A stretch of 24,318 nucleotides of DNA from Penium margaritaceum (Eukaryota > Streptophyta > Zygnematophyceae > Desmidiales > Peniaceae): contig SZWC01003892.1 in the NCBI GenBank assembly GCA_023375785.1, positions 114,453 through 138,770 on the forward strand, given 5' to 3'. Position numbers and translations under genes: made by a program. Under the pieces are notes generated by a model that had not been told where the DNA came from, made no database searches, and saw nothing but the letters and a program-made list of their open reading frames with translations. Each line of letters starts with the position of its first letter. Within the stretch, counting starts at the first letter, position 1. Below, piece after piece: positions 1 through 9,237 of the stretch.

Positions 1-55
1 ATGGAGATGGCAACAAGGTATGATGAACAGAAATACCAGAGATGCACCATGCAAC

Positions 56-592
56 TCAACCTGGGTCATGGGGACAGATTTGACCAACAGCATGAACAAC
101 ACTTTTGAAGACATTTCGGCTGAGGGCCTTAGTGAGAAAATCTGCTCTCTGAGACCGTGTATCCACCCAAGCAACTTGGACAATGCCAGCAGCAATGCAC
201 TCGCGAACAAAGTGATGCTCCACGTTGATATGCTTGGTGCGTGAGTGATGCATGCCGCTGTTATCGGCAATGACCTTTGTGCTTTGATTATCACAGCGCA
301 GAATGATGCAACGGATGGGAACGCTCAACTGCTGCAGCAAACGACACAGCCAGACAGCCTCACATGTGCCAAGGCCAAGAGCGACATACTCAGCCTCAGC
401 CGTGCTGCGAGCAAGACATCCTTGTTTGCCACTTTTCCAGGAGACTGCAGTTCCACCAACCAAGAAGCTGTATCCCGTTCTGCTGCGTGCATGAGAGTCA
501 TGTGCCCACAGCTTCACTGTCCGTGAAGCCGTCCACCACGACTGAGGGTTGTGCACAAAAGTACAGCCCAACACAAGGGGTGGAGAGGGCAT
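56..592 (-). pseudogene. copia RNase H domain
   Basis: RNase H removes the RNA strand during reverse transcription. The recognisable part begins near the middle of the frame with SRTGYSFLVGGTAVSWKSGK, then STAEAEYVALG (active-site Glu), IILRCDNQSTKVIA (active-site Asp), HHSRTKHINVEHHFVRE and a terminal RADFLTKALSR. This is the usual copia order and the domain ends at its expected length. The first ~30 residues in this frame are out of register; the true upstream sequence (DGFTDSE) lies in the neighbouring frame, placing a frameshift near 520. This is the best-preserved domain. The polyprotein would end at the stop at 56-58. Confidence 0.88.
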
Positions 593-1183
593 AGCGCACT
601 ACCCGCAGGGCAGCCTCAAGATGGCGCTCACGGGGGCACTGAGAGAAATGAGACAAGAAGTTCACTGCAAAAGCAACATCGGCACGCGTGGTGGTGGCAA
701 GGTACATCAGGGAGCCAATGACCCGGAGGTAGTCGGTCACATCGATCGTCTCCCCAAGTTTGGACATTTCCAGGGACTTCAGTAATGACTGGCCGGAAGG
801 GGTCATAGGTGTAGATGCTGTGGGAACTGCTGTGAGGAGCGGTCCAAAGCGCTCCCCCAAGCTGCGAACATACGCAGCTTGGTGGACGTACAAGGTGCGA
901 CGTGCACGATCACGCTCTAGTTCCATACCCAAGAAAACACGAGCTGGACCAAGGTCATTCATGTTGTATGCTGCTTGGAGCGGGGACTTTGCAGTTGCAA
1001 CAGATGCACTGTCAGGGGAGCAATACGGAGATCATCCACGTAGACAAGGATGGCGACAAGTGGTTTTGTGGAGGCACTGAGGAATAGAGCAGGGTCCACA
1101 ATGCTTATTCGGAAGCCTCCCTTTTCCAGGGTCGCTGTGATTTTTTGCTTTAGGCTACAGAGAGCCTTGCGCAGGCGCCACAC
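498..1183 (-). pseudogene. copia reverse transcriptase, C-terminal half (YVDD)
   Basis: Two frames make up the second half of the RT. The first (959-1183) begins WRLRKALCSLKQ and contains ILVYVDD (1031-1042), the catalytic Asp pair of the palm. Between CSLKQ and KITATLEKGGF the usual short SPRAWY-type segment is missing, a small in-frame deletion in a conserved loop. Near 980-1000 the coding shifts to the second frame (498-962), which starts MNDLGPARVFLGMELERDR and continues through YLRVIGSLMYLATTTRADVA and FAVNFLSHFSQCP to the RNase H boundary. A final frameshift near 520 leads into RNase H. The product would be non-functional. Confidence 0.87.
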
Positions 1184-1534
1184 TCAGCTTGTTCCATCAG
1201 AGAAGCCGGGTGGCTGGACCATATAGATTTCCTCGTCCAACTTGCCATTTAGGAAGGCATTGTTAACATCCATCTGCTCCAGCTCCCAGTCATGCTGAGC
1301 GACCAAACTGAGAAGTGCCCTGGCTGTTGTATAGTGACCAACTGGGGCGAAGGTCTTGTCAAAGTTAACACCAGGGATTTGAGAGAACCCTTTTGCGGTG
1401 AGATGAGCCTTGTACCGTTCAACAGTGTTGTCAGGGTTCAGCTTGCAACGGTACACCCATTTGGCTGCAACAGCCTTGCCGCCCGGGAGGGAGGTCCACG
1501 AGCTCGTACACGCCGTGCTCAGACAGCGCGTCAA
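1184..1534 (-). pseudogene. copia reverse transcriptase, N-terminal half
   Basis: The reverse transcriptase copies the element RNA into cDNA. This fragment holds KWVYRCKLNPDNTVERYKAH, LTAKGFSQIPGVNFDKTFAPV, and QMDVNNAFLNGKLDEEIYM, which contains the first catalytic Asp of the palm. The match to the plant copia RVT_2 family is strong. The frame ends at a TGA (1184-1186) directly before VWRLRKAL in the same frame. The codon is TGA where related elements usually have Arg or Lys, consistent with a CGA-to-TGA transition, a common sign of decay at methylated CpG. The junction with the upstream linker frame is a frameshift near 1490-1500. Confidence 0.88.
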
Positions 1535-2423
1535 GTTCGGCTTTCATGGCTTGCTCCCATAAGGAAGAGTCAGAGGCCGTACGGGCTCCCTGCACAGTGA
1601 AAGGTTCAGGTGGAAGAGGGGAGAGACCAGCACCAGCAAAGCACGAGGCAACATACCCAGCTACAGACGAAGAGAGAGCTGAGTGAAACTCTTGTTCAAT
1701 GAGAGAGTAGCCAAGTGCTGTGCTGGGGTGTACCACAGATGTAACTGCAGACAAGGCAGAGGTTGTAAGACCAAGAGCGCGGAGACCTGGGTCACCAGAG
1801 AAAACAGGGTGCGAGTGAGATAGAAGTGCCCTGAGACGACCACCACACGTGTAGGATGAGACTGGAGGGATAGATGGGACACGCGATGCAGGAGAGGATG
1901 CAGTGGGGCGCGGGTGCACCGAGGCTGAAGGAGAAGGAGAAGCTAAAGCGGTGATAGAGGGCTCAGCAAGGGCAGGAGTCCCGGAAGTGGCACCAGGTTC
2001 AGAGGCAGAGGAACAGTCAGAGCGAGCAGAGGGCTCAAGGGAGTCAGAGGGCGAGCCAGGGGGTGTAGGATCAGAAGAGACAAGGGACTTCATGAGCGGA
2101 GGAGAGTCCAAAGGCGCAAGGGAGGCCGAGGAAGGAGGCCCCAAGGAGGGAGAGGAGGCCAAGGGCTCGGAAGAGACGGGGGGTGCCGACGGACGCTCAA
2201 AGGGGAGAACAAAAGTCCCAGAGGGAAGAGGACTACCCCCATCCCGTGAGGGCGGAGAGAGGGACCCATCAAAATGGGGAACATCACGTTCAAACAAGTG
2301 CTCAAAGAAAAGAGCATCACGAGACTCAATGACACGACAATGGGTAGGATCGCCAAGCTTTGGAGAACAGGAAGACACCGAGGAAGACACACAAGCGACC
2401 ACGGGGAGACAACTTGCCATCAC
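1431..2423 (-). pseudogene. Ser/Pro-rich integrase-to-RT linker and start of reverse transcriptase
   Basis: This long open frame (about 330 residues) begins with RVIESRDALFFEHLFERDVP, the conserved block that ends many copia integrase regions. A low-complexity linker very rich in Ser, Pro and Ala follows (residues ~50-250), and then the start of the reverse transcriptase (SSLWEQAMKAELDALSEHGV and YELVDLP). Near 1490-1500 the coding passes to another frame and the last ~18 residues here are out of frame. The linker is long but such variable tracts are usual between copia integrase and RT. Most overlapping plus-strand frames here (for example 1903-2436) only mirror this biased composition. Confidence 0.8.
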
Positions 2424-2577
2424 GTTGGTCTGCTAGAAGCCTCACAGAAGCAAGACACCCCCAGACACGAGCAAGGCGGAGGTCAGCACGCCGGCCCGTC
2501 CAGCGTTCAAAAGGCGTGGCGGAGTGAGAGAGAGGGCCATAAAGGACCCGATTCCAAACCCAAGTCATGTAGGACAT
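2326..2577 (-). pseudogene. copia integrase C-terminal fragment
   Basis: The frame includes SATPFERWTGRRADLRLARV followed by WGCLA, which corresponds to the conserved TP-(Y/F)-E-x-W-x-G-x-x-P-x-L-x-x-x-R-V-(F/W)-GC block that follows the copia integrase core. The usual Pro after the GRR stretch is Ala. The start in MSYMTWVWNR corresponds to the end of the core helix region. The fragment overlaps the core frame by a few bases through a frameshift near 2577 and passes into another frame near 2340-2420. It has no function of its own. Confidence 0.75.
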
Positions 2578-2894
2578 GGCTTCAAAGGCAAACAGGGAAG
2601 ACTGCCCATAGGCAGAGAGAAGAGAGCACCATCAGCAAGGGTGCGATTCCAACGCTTTGACACGCCATTTTTTTGCAGGGTGTAAGGGGCAAAGGATTGA
2701 AGACGAACGCCACGTGACTCAAGAAAGTGGGAGGTGGGACCGAAGAACTCACCTCCGCGGTCGCTACGGAAGACACGCAGCTGAGGGAGACAGACGCGCT
2801 CGGCTTGAGGGAGCCAGGACTCAAGAACATCAGTGACATCACTTTTCTGACGCAGGACAAAGACCCAGCGGTAGCAAGAGAAGTCATCAGTCAA
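2565..2894 (-). pseudogene. copia integrase catalytic core, third catalytic residue replaced
   Basis: This is the RNase-H-fold core of the integrase that inserts the element's cDNA into the genome. TDDFSCYRWVF (residues 2-12) matches the start of the core, and FRSDRGGEF holds the second catalytic Asp (D45). In QKNGVSKRWNRTL the position of the third catalytic residue, normally Glu in the NG-V-x-E-R motif, is Lys (residue 80, codon AAG at about 2655-2657). The enzyme would be inactive even without the frame breaks. After about residue 100 the frame drifts and coding resumes in the next fragment near 2577. Confidence 0.85.
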
Positions 2895-2930
2895 GCACAG
2901 GACATTGCGGCTGAGGCCACCAAGGAAGTC

Positions 2931-3227
2931 CTAGGGCAAGGGGCCCATGACATCAGCATGGACGAGGTCAAGAGAATTGGAGGTGGCAGACTCAGCAGTG
3001 GAGAACGAGGAGCGATGCATCTTGCCACTAGCATAGTCCAGACAGGAAGAGGAGCAGGGAGGTGCAAACGTGGCAGGGTCAAGGCCGTGAGCAGGCTGAA
3101 GGCGGAGAAGGAGCTGGATGGTGGCAGTGTGAATGTGACAGAGACGACGGTGCAGAAGATCAACATGGGTAGGAGACATCGATGGGGCGACATGAACAAG
3201 AGCAGACAAAGCGGAAGACGATGGCAA
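2931..3227 (-). pseudogene. GAG-pre-integrase zinc-finger domain and start of integrase
   Basis: The stretch has the H-X4-H and C-X2-C pattern of the zinc-binding domain before copia integrases: HRRLCH (H26, H31) and CLDYASGK. In related elements the last motif normally reads C-x-x-C-x-x-GK; here the second cysteine is Tyr (residue 65), so zinc binding is probably lost. The usual Trp before the first His is Leu. The fragment ends with LVHADVMGPLP, where the Asp of HADV sits at the first catalytic position of the integrase DDE triad. Related sequence continues upstream in this frame to about 3335. A frame break near 2900-2930 separates it from the rest of the integrase. Confidence 0.82.
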
Positions 3228-3331
3228 CGTGAGAGGGACATGAAACGGACGATAACAGCGTACACCGTGAAGAAAAACACGGCCAGACGAGCGATGAGAA
3301 ATGGACGTCTGGCCGCGGCTGGACGAGAAGT

Positions 3332-3715
3332 CTAGCCCTGGTCATCAAGGGTGGTTACAGAGAGAACACTGACCTCAAGGTCTGGCACATATAGTACATT
3401 GGGAAGGTAGACAGTGCCCCCAGGACTGACAAAGCGAACGGCACCGACACCTTGGACAGGGAGAAATTGGCCGGAGCTAGTGCGAACTAAACGAACGGAC
3501 CCAACATGCCCGAGGGACACAAAGGACTATCGACAGGAGGTCATGTGATGTCTGGCCCCGGAGTCAATGATCCAGAGGCCAGGGGACGCACGAGTGGAGG
3601 GGAGAATAAGACAAACAGTAACGGTATCACGTGAGGAAAGGGGAGACGGTCCACCAAGACGAGTGGGGAACGGATGAGTTTGACACTGTTCAATCCAGTC
3701 ACGATCATCAAGCAT
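3332..3715 (-). pseudogene. copia aspartic protease fragments
   Basis: Two adjoining frames make up the protease region. The first (3527-3715) ends with WIIDSGARHHMT, where D51-S52-G53 (about 3557-3565) is the aspartic protease active site of copia polyproteins, which cut Gag-Pol into mature parts. The second (3332-3520) carries the downstream fold, ending in a G-x-V-Y-L-P-x-V-L-Y-V-P-D-L type motif typical of the copia protease C-terminus before the pre-integrase region. The catalytic triplet is intact, but frame breaks on both sides (near 3715 and 3335) and a stop near 3526 prevent production. The retropepsin identification is secure from the motif and its position. Confidence 0.85.
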
Positions 3716-4266
3716 GACCCCCTGTACACCACCAGATGTTTACCACGAAGGATGGCACCAGACTCACAAACATACACACGCGACTGGCCACTCACACTCT
3801 CACCTCCCTGAGAGCAAAGGTGAAGTAGTTCCGCCAGGCGATGCCTAAGGGTGCGCTCCTTGTCACGGTGGTCAGAGGAGCGGTCCGAGGAGCGGTCGGA
3901 TGAGCGACTGGAGAAGTGACCATCGTCACGGGCCCAGGGAGGCACTGAGTAGTGAGAGGACGGAGGATCGTAGTATGGAGGGCCAGATGGAGGTTGAAAC
4001 CAGCCCCAAGGACTGGCTTCGGGCGGTGACGGCTGAAGAGGGGCGAGAGTGGTGGTGAGTGCTGAGGCGAAGGAGGAGGATGAGGAAGATGCAACAGTCA
4101 CTGCCGCGGCGGTAGAGGTGGAGGTCACACCCGTGCGTGCCCAGTGAGCATGCATGGAGGATGCGAGATGCGCATCGTCACAAGGAGCTGGGCATTTGGG
4201 CGCAGCGTGACCAGTGGAGCCACAGTTCGAGCAGGTGACGTCGGTGGGTGTCGAATGGCCTTTCAT
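3541..4266 (-). pseudogene. gag carboxy-terminal part with nucleocapsid zinc knuckle
   Basis: This open frame carries a CCHC knuckle at residues 12-25 (C-X2-C-X4-H-X4-C, sequence CSNCGSTGHAAPKC, about 4192-4233). Such knuckles bind the element's RNA during packaging. A Ser/Thr/Ala-rich stretch, a Pro/Tyr-rich stretch (residues ~75-110) and a tandem SSDR-type Arg/Ser repeat (~120-135) follow. From about residue 180 the frame is no longer meaningful, because the protease coding has moved to another frame near 3715. The ATG at 4264-4266 overlaps the stop of a small upstream frame (ATGA), so this start is probably a product of decay, not a true gag start. The capsid-like N-terminal domain expected before the knuckle is missing. 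Confidence 0.8.
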
Positions 4267-4469
4267 TCACGAAGCTTCTCGAGGCGCCGGAGGTGGAACA
4301 ACTCCTCTTCTTCGGCATCCATGTCATTGCCTTCGTTGTGCAGCCGTAGGGACCAATTATCCACCGGATCCCACGCAAACATGGGGTCCAGTCCCGAGGG
4401 GTTTTCCGGGCTCTTCTCCTCGTAGCGCTGAAGGGTGCCGGCTCGCCTCATCTTGCGGTGTCCTCTCAC
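4263..4469 (-). other. Small unassigned open frame upstream of the zinc knuckle
   Basis: A 68-residue frame with a charged, non-repetitive composition, including FAWDPVDNWSLRLHNEGNDM and then EEEELFHLRRLEKLRE. It ends in a TGA that overlaps the ATG of the zinc-knuckle frame. It may be the remnant of the gag region before the knuckle, shifted by one base, but it does not resemble the usual copia capsid motifs. It could also be unrelated DNA into which the truncated element is fused. I do not recognise it. Confidence 0.25.
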
Positions 4470-5429
4470 TCAAGGCAATGGATTATGTGGCGCCTCGTCG
4501 CCACAGACACGTATCCAATCGCCAAGCAGGCTTGTCGTGCCGCTAAATGATCCGCTGGCGATGTAGCTCCTGGCCCCGTCCCACAGGTCACCAGCAACAT
4601 GCGACGTGCGGCGCAAGAAAGGGGTGCCCCTTTCTTCGACACCACCTTCCGGTGGACCAGACAAGCGGACGATTGACCGTGCTCCTATGTTGTCCGACTG
4701 GTAGAATGTTTCGAATGGTCCACGTCGAACAGTAGACTGATCTGAAGGTACCTGTAACACTCGTTACAGAAAGCAAGCGAGTCCACGCTCACTGCACCAT
4801 CAACACTGTTATACCCTTTTTCGTCATCGGCCGAAGCCGGGTCTGGCAGCATGCAAAGATTCACTCTCCACCGCGGTTCGCGCTGCGCTATCCCCGCGGG
4901 TTGATTCTATGCTTTTCGTTAATGCAACACATCAGAACTTTCGATCACCTCGCATCACTATTTCCGGTCAATCAAATGCAACCATTATCCACCGAATCCC
5001 TCTACCCACTCAATTCCTTCTCCTTTCCCTCGGTGGACAATCAATCGAATCAGCACGAGAGCATAAGTCAAGTATGTCCCTTCACTTTGCATAGCACATT
5101 TACAACTTGTGATAAACACCAGATTACTCAGCACGATTCTTCTAGTGAATATGCTCATTCAAGATGTCCTGTACGGTCAATCACTCACCGGAAGTGACAT
5201 GAATATCTCCCAAACCAAGTGTGCATACTAGAGCAGTTGGAGCAAATGAACGATCAAACTATGCTTTAGTCAATCTGAACAAACACACGAGCAGCAAGCT
5301 ATCTCTAATCACACGACTACTCCCCTAAGCATCACCCAGCAGAACACACAAACTGTAAACTTCTTCCGGCGACGGATGATCCGCCGTAGCTTGCCTCTGC
5401 ACGATCACGGTGCGACTAACAATCAGTTG
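4470..5429. other. No recognisable gene or LTR; unique-looking DNA
   Basis: The stretch between the truncated copia element and the first satellite array. Small frames occur on both strands but none shows a recognisable domain or consistent protein-like composition. No LTR ends, no complement of an initiator-Met primer-binding site and no satellite monomers were found. The only clear structure is the inverted repeat at 4615-4655. Confidence 0.6.
4615..4655. repeat. Perfect 22-bp inverted repeat followed by a second small hairpin
   Basis: Positions 4615-4624 (AAGAAAGGGG) and 4627-4636 (CCCCTTTCTT) are perfect inverted copies separated by only TG. Six bases on, CCACC-TTCC-GGTGG (4642-4655) forms a second 5-bp-arm stem with a 4-nt loop. 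The structure is visible in sequence; its role, if any, is unknown. It could be a hairpin in RNA, a cruciform, or the palindromic centre of an old inverted duplication. Confidence 0.6.
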
Positions 5430-6792
5430 GTCAGTCTCCCTGGTCATTGTGCATGGTAGCCACACCGTGCCGATATGTATTGAAGATCTTTGTACTTGCT
5501 AGTTGAAAACTAGTATTTCCAAACCATTGCTTTCCCTCTGACCATTTGTGACTCGTATTATGAGTTGTCAACATTGACCACACATAGTGAAATTCTTTGG
5601 TCATGGGCAGTGACATATGCCTTCTTTGCTTGGTCAAAATGCTTGGTATCCATACCGTGCCACTACATACTGAAGGTCTTTGTATCTGCTAGATGATACC
5701 TGGTGTTTCCAAACCATTGTTTCTCCCTATAACCATTTTTGACTCGTATTATGAGTTGTGAACGTTGACCCATCATAGTGGAATTCTTTGGTCATAGTCA
5801 GTGACATATGCCTACTTTGGTTGGTCATTGTGCATGGTAGTCACAGCGTGCCACTACGTATTGAAGATTTTTGTACTTGCTAGTTAATACCTAGTGTTCC
5901 CAAACCATTGTTTCCCCTTCTGATCATTTGTGACTCGTATAATGAGTTGTCAACGTTGGCCACACACAGTGAAATTCTTTGTTCATGGTCAGTGGCATAT
6001 GCCCAGTTTGGTTCGTCATTCTGCATGATAGCCACACCGTCCCACTACTTATTGGAGGTCTTTGTACTTGCTAGTTGATAACTAGTATGAAAAAACTATT
6101 GTTTTCCCCTCTGGCCATTTGTGACTTGTATTATGAGTTGTGAACATTGACCCATCATAGTGACATTCTTTGGTCATGGTCAGTGTCAAATGCCTAATTT
6201 GGTTGATCATTGTGCATGCTAGCCACACCGTGCCACTACTTATTGAAGGTCTTTGTACTTGCTAGTTAATAACTAGTATTCCCAAACCATTGTTTCCCCC
6301 TCTGACCATTTGTGACTTGTACTATGGGTTGTCAACGTTGACCACACATAGTGAAATTCTTTGGTCATAGTCAGTGACATATGCCTATTTTGGTTGGTCA
6401 TTGTGCATGGTAGCCACACCGTGCCACTACTTATTGAAGGTCTCGGTACTTGCTAGACAATGACTAGTATTCCCAAACTATTTCCCCCCTCCGACCATTT
6501 GTGACGCGTGTTATGAGTTATCAACGTTGACCACACATAGTGGATTTCTTTGGTCATGGTCAGTGACATGTGCTTCCTTTGGTTGGTCACTGTGCATGGT
6601 AGCCACACCGTGCTACTACTTATTGAAGGTCTTTGTGCTTGCTAGTTGATAACTAGTATTCTCAAGCCATTGTTCCCCCCTCTGACCATTTGTGACTCGT
6701 GTTATGAGTTGTCAACATTGACCACACATAGTGAAACTCGTTTGGTCATGGGCAGTGACATGTGCCTACTTTGATTGGTCATTATGCATGGT
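5430..6792 (-). repeat. Satellite array A: about seven ~190-bp monomers, reverse orientation
   Basis: Tandem monomers recur every ~190 bp; the CACACCGTGCC-type landmark is near 5461, 5650, 5842, 6034, 6224, 6417 and 6606. Each unit is the reverse complement of the monomer filling 9238-20501: here GGTCATTGTGCATGGTAGCC, there GGCTACCATGCACAATGACC. Monomers differ by scattered substitutions and small indels, so the array is not freshly homogenised. The left edge fades into non-repeat DNA near 5427-5440. The right edge is abrupt at ATGGT (6788-6792). Confidence 0.93.
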
Positions 6793-7331
6793 GTCTTAAG
6801 AATGTAGCGAGAGACAATGGCAGTGGCAGAAGCTGGCAGGAGCAAGAGACTGACGGAAGGTCATTAGACGGATGACGGCAGCGAGGAGGAGTGAGCAGTT
6901 GCAAGGAGTTAGTCACAGAAATGTGATGAAAGGTGGTATGCCTGAGCAAGATATAAGGTAGACAGGTAGCCAGCGAGAGACAGTTGAGGTGCAGCCAACG
7001 CGATGGGTGAGTGAGAGGTGAGCAAAGGAGCGAGAGTGACGGAGCGAACCGTCGAGAGCTTGAGAGTGGGTGGCGAGAGCAGAATGAGCGAAAGGCGAGC
7101 AGAGCGAGGACGCGGCGACGAAGCCGCGGAACCGAAGGCAAACAGAATGTAATAACTATTCTAGGTTAAACTGTGAGGGAATGAACATCTTCGATATATA
7201 CAAAGCAGAACAGGAGAAACGAGTTTAAGATAACAGCTTCTGCGCTAGCCGGACGCGTGTGACAGGTGTCACTTTATTGGAGGATACTCTGGCTGTCGAT
7301 TCAACGGTACTAGGACCGAGGAGCCGTTGGT

Positions 7332-8078
7332 CTAAGGAGGCTCCGGCCAGATCCCGAACCTTTTATTGTCGTGTGTCATTTTTCGAGAAAATATGAGCAA
7401 ATCTTGTCTTGGAGGCATTTTCTGACATCCCCCTTGAATCCAACAAGAGTTACACTTTTGCGGTGTTTCCTGGCATCTAAACTGAAGGCTTCGCCAGAGC
7501 CCTCGAGCATCTTGTGGGTGCTGCTGAAATACTTCTGCATGACCTGGATGAACAATGCTTCTAATGGCTTCCAGGACCTGATACTTGAAGATGTTTCCAG
7601 CAATTGTCATGGATGGTGGAGGTACCCTTCTGCCGTCGAGGACCGAGACATCATGGTATCCACAGATGTGGAGTGTCGCAATGTTGTCGAGCAACATCCA
7701 AGTCCACCTGATGATGTTGGATTTACCATCACATCGACGGTGCAGTAAAGGAATTCTTCTGAGGATGCCGAGGAGAATGGTGATGTGATTGGTTGTATGG
7801 TCTGCTGCAGGTGTGTGGTCACAGATCCTGGGACTCCATGCAGCAGTTCACAATCCAAACCACATGTGTGTTGGAGAGCTTCCCCTGATGATGTAGGGAT
7901 GGAACACCGGGTCAGTGATGGAGATGAGTTCGTTATAGATGACCTGGAAGGTGTCCATGTACGTGGAAGATGGTGGGTATGTTCCTTGTGGATCATAGTA
8001 CCCAGTGATGAAGAAGGAGGCATCAAAGCCATCTATGATGGTGATTTGGTAGGAGGGTGTTAACTGTGTTTCGTTCAT
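7332..8078 (-). pseudogene. Unrecognised reading frame interrupted by one TGA
   Basis: One minus-strand frame runs from an ATG at 8076-8078 to a stop at 7332-7334, about 248 codons, with a single internal stop (TGA, 7848-7850). The first part contains SYQITIIDGFDASFFITGYY and a Tyr/Pro/Ser-rich stretch after it. The second part, after the TGA, contains LLDNIATLHICGYHDVSVLD and RRVPPPSMTIAGNIFKYQ. Near 7565-7600 a neighbouring frame (7376-7603, for example SVTLVGFKGDVRKCL) looks at least as protein-like, which suggests an additional frameshift. The composition is more protein-like than the surroundings, but I recognise no family. It may be a decayed host or transposon gene, possibly with introns. 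The coding claim is tentative because a third frame (7607-8032) is also open. Confidence 0.33.
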
Positions 8079-8640
8079 CCACCGGAGGAAGGGAGAAGAG
8101 GAGGCTCGGGGTCAAGGCTTGGGGGAAGGAATTGACGGATAATCCACCGGCAGTCGACCGAGGCGAGAAAATCCCGAGAGGTGTAGTGCGGATCAGGGTG
8201 GACGTTTGGGTGGCTATTGTCGCCCGAAGGGACTTGCGAGGGAGGGAAGAAAATGGTCCGAGGCTTTTTTGATGTGCGAGCCGTGCCGAACCACGGGGGG
8301 AGCAGCGGCAGCCGAGACGTCTTATCCCCAAAGGTGTTTGATGTACGAGCCGCGCTGGGGCACACCAGCCAGGAGGGGCGCAGGGAGAGCGACGCGAGAA
8401 GGGAACAAGAGGAGGAGACCGAAGAAAAATACGTTACTGACTTCTGTTTGCTGAGACTGCCAAAGCTGTCGTCACCCTCGCTGATCAACGAACCTACCAA
8501 CAGACGCACGCTGCACCTTGCTTCCAGCTCGACAGTCGGCCTCGATTCAGATCCCTGCGAGTGTTCGTCTTGCGAGCGCTGCTACGGGTCCAGTGGCCGT
8601 CAGCCAGACAAAGAGATTGCTGCCCCTTAGTCAATCCAGA
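8075..8640. other. Unassigned segment with overlapping open frames
   Basis: Both strands are open for 137-144 codons here (8217-8630 plus, 8075-8509 minus), so openness alone gives no direction. The plus strand holds two similar short stretches about 67 bp apart (TTTGATGTGCGAGCCG near 8269 and TTTGATGTACGAGCCG near 8337), a small imperfect direct repeat. No domain was recognised in either frame. Confidence 0.3.
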
Positions 8641-8699
8641 CCACTGAGCGAGATCCTTGTCCCGTCTACGACAAGTTAGAGTAGGAAAGATTGTAAGGA

Positions 8700-8754
8700 G
8701 TGTGTGCGTGTGTGTGTGAGTGTGCGTGTGCGTGTGTCTGTGTGTGCGTATGTG
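8700..8754. repeat. Degenerate (GT)n microsatellite
   Basis: About 55 bp of alternating G/T with occasional C or A interruptions (GTGTGTGCGTGTGTGTGTGA and onward). Alternating purine-pyrimidine tracts can slip in replication and can adopt Z-DNA. The short open frames over it (Cys/Val or Arg/Val repeats on plus, Thr/His on minus) are by-products. Confidence 0.95.
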
Positions 8755-9237
8755 AGGCCGACCCCCGAATGGAAAGGCCACTTCCAGAGGAGCACATCAC
8801 GGAGCCATCATGGCCTGGTCCTGAGCTCCCAGTGGAGCATCAGGTGCCCCACACGAGGAGGGCTGCGCGAGAGTCACCGGTGGCCTTCTACGCCATCTGC
8901 AGCTTCTGCAATGCTCCCCACCGGCTGGGCGTGCGCACGGTCTTGGGTGTGATGTAATGGTCGCATCACCCTGCCAGCAGAACTGTGGAGAAGTTCTGGC
9001 AGCCGTGGCTACAGAGGGTTCCACGTGACGACAAGCCCTGACCCTTGGAGAGCTGGTAGGGGGTCACGCGCGACGTCGGACGTCGGGCCGTAGAAGCAGC
9101 TGAAGAACGGCCGATGCGTATTGGGCTTACCAACGGTACAAGCAGGAGCTCCATTGCCTGCAGGAGGAGGGCCCACACGCGCTAACTCCCGCGCGAGTCG
9201 TCGTGCGGACGGTCCCCTCGCACTTCGCCGCGCTGTC
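8755..9237. other. GC-rich segment, no recognised gene
   Basis: Several short open frames overlap on both strands (for example 8797-9024 and 8966-9178 minus), none with a recognisable domain. The right end stops abruptly where satellite sequence begins at ATGGTAAGAGGGGGAAAC. Confidence 0.4.

Larger units (their letters stand above)
56..4266 (-). mobile_element. Degenerate Ty1/copia-type LTR retrotransposon (internal region)
   Basis: Reading the minus strand from 4266 down to 56, the domains come in copia order: CCHC zinc knuckle, DSGA protease, GAG-pre-integrase zinc finger, integrase core, Ser/Pro-rich linker, reverse transcriptase with YVDD, RNase H. Integrase before reverse transcriptase separates copia from gypsy elements. 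The coding is split over all three frames by at least seven frameshifts, plus a TGA at 1184-1186, so no polyprotein can be made. The amino-terminal gag region is not recognisable and no LTR or primer-binding site is seen upstream (4267-5430). The 3' LTR, if present, lies beyond position 1. The element is an old, dead copy. The family assignment is firm; the exact 5' boundary is not. Confidence 0.93.
6793..9237. other. Non-satellite spacer between oppositely oriented satellite arrays
   Basis: A 2.45-kb block without satellite sequence separates array A (reverse) from array B (forward). It contains a 6.8-7.15 kb segment with only low-complexity frames, an interrupted frame at 7332-8078, short unrecognised frames at 8075-8640 and 8780-9240, and a GT microsatellite. 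No LTRs, terminal inverted repeats, tRNA or rRNA were seen. The 5 bases ATGGT occur at both edges (6788-6792 and 9238-9242), which is either microhomology at a rearrangement or a target duplication; the ends are not those of a canonical LTR element. Confidence 0.7.

Noticed and set aside
1903..3335. Plus-strand frames of 106-202 codons (1903-2436, 2727-3335 and others)
   Set aside because: They are antisense to recognised copia pol domains and reflect the biased composition of that strand.
4470..5429. Left LTR of the first copia element
   Set aside because: No TG/CA ends, no complement of TGGTATCAGAGC or other primer site next to the gag region, and no likeness to the LTR at 22575-23326 by eye.
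7318..7365. tRNA-like stretch (GCCGTTGGTCTAAGG resembling a Leu-type A box, then GATCCCGAACC before a T run)
   Set aside because: The B-box-like word is on the opposite strand to the A-box-like word and no cloverleaf can be drawn.
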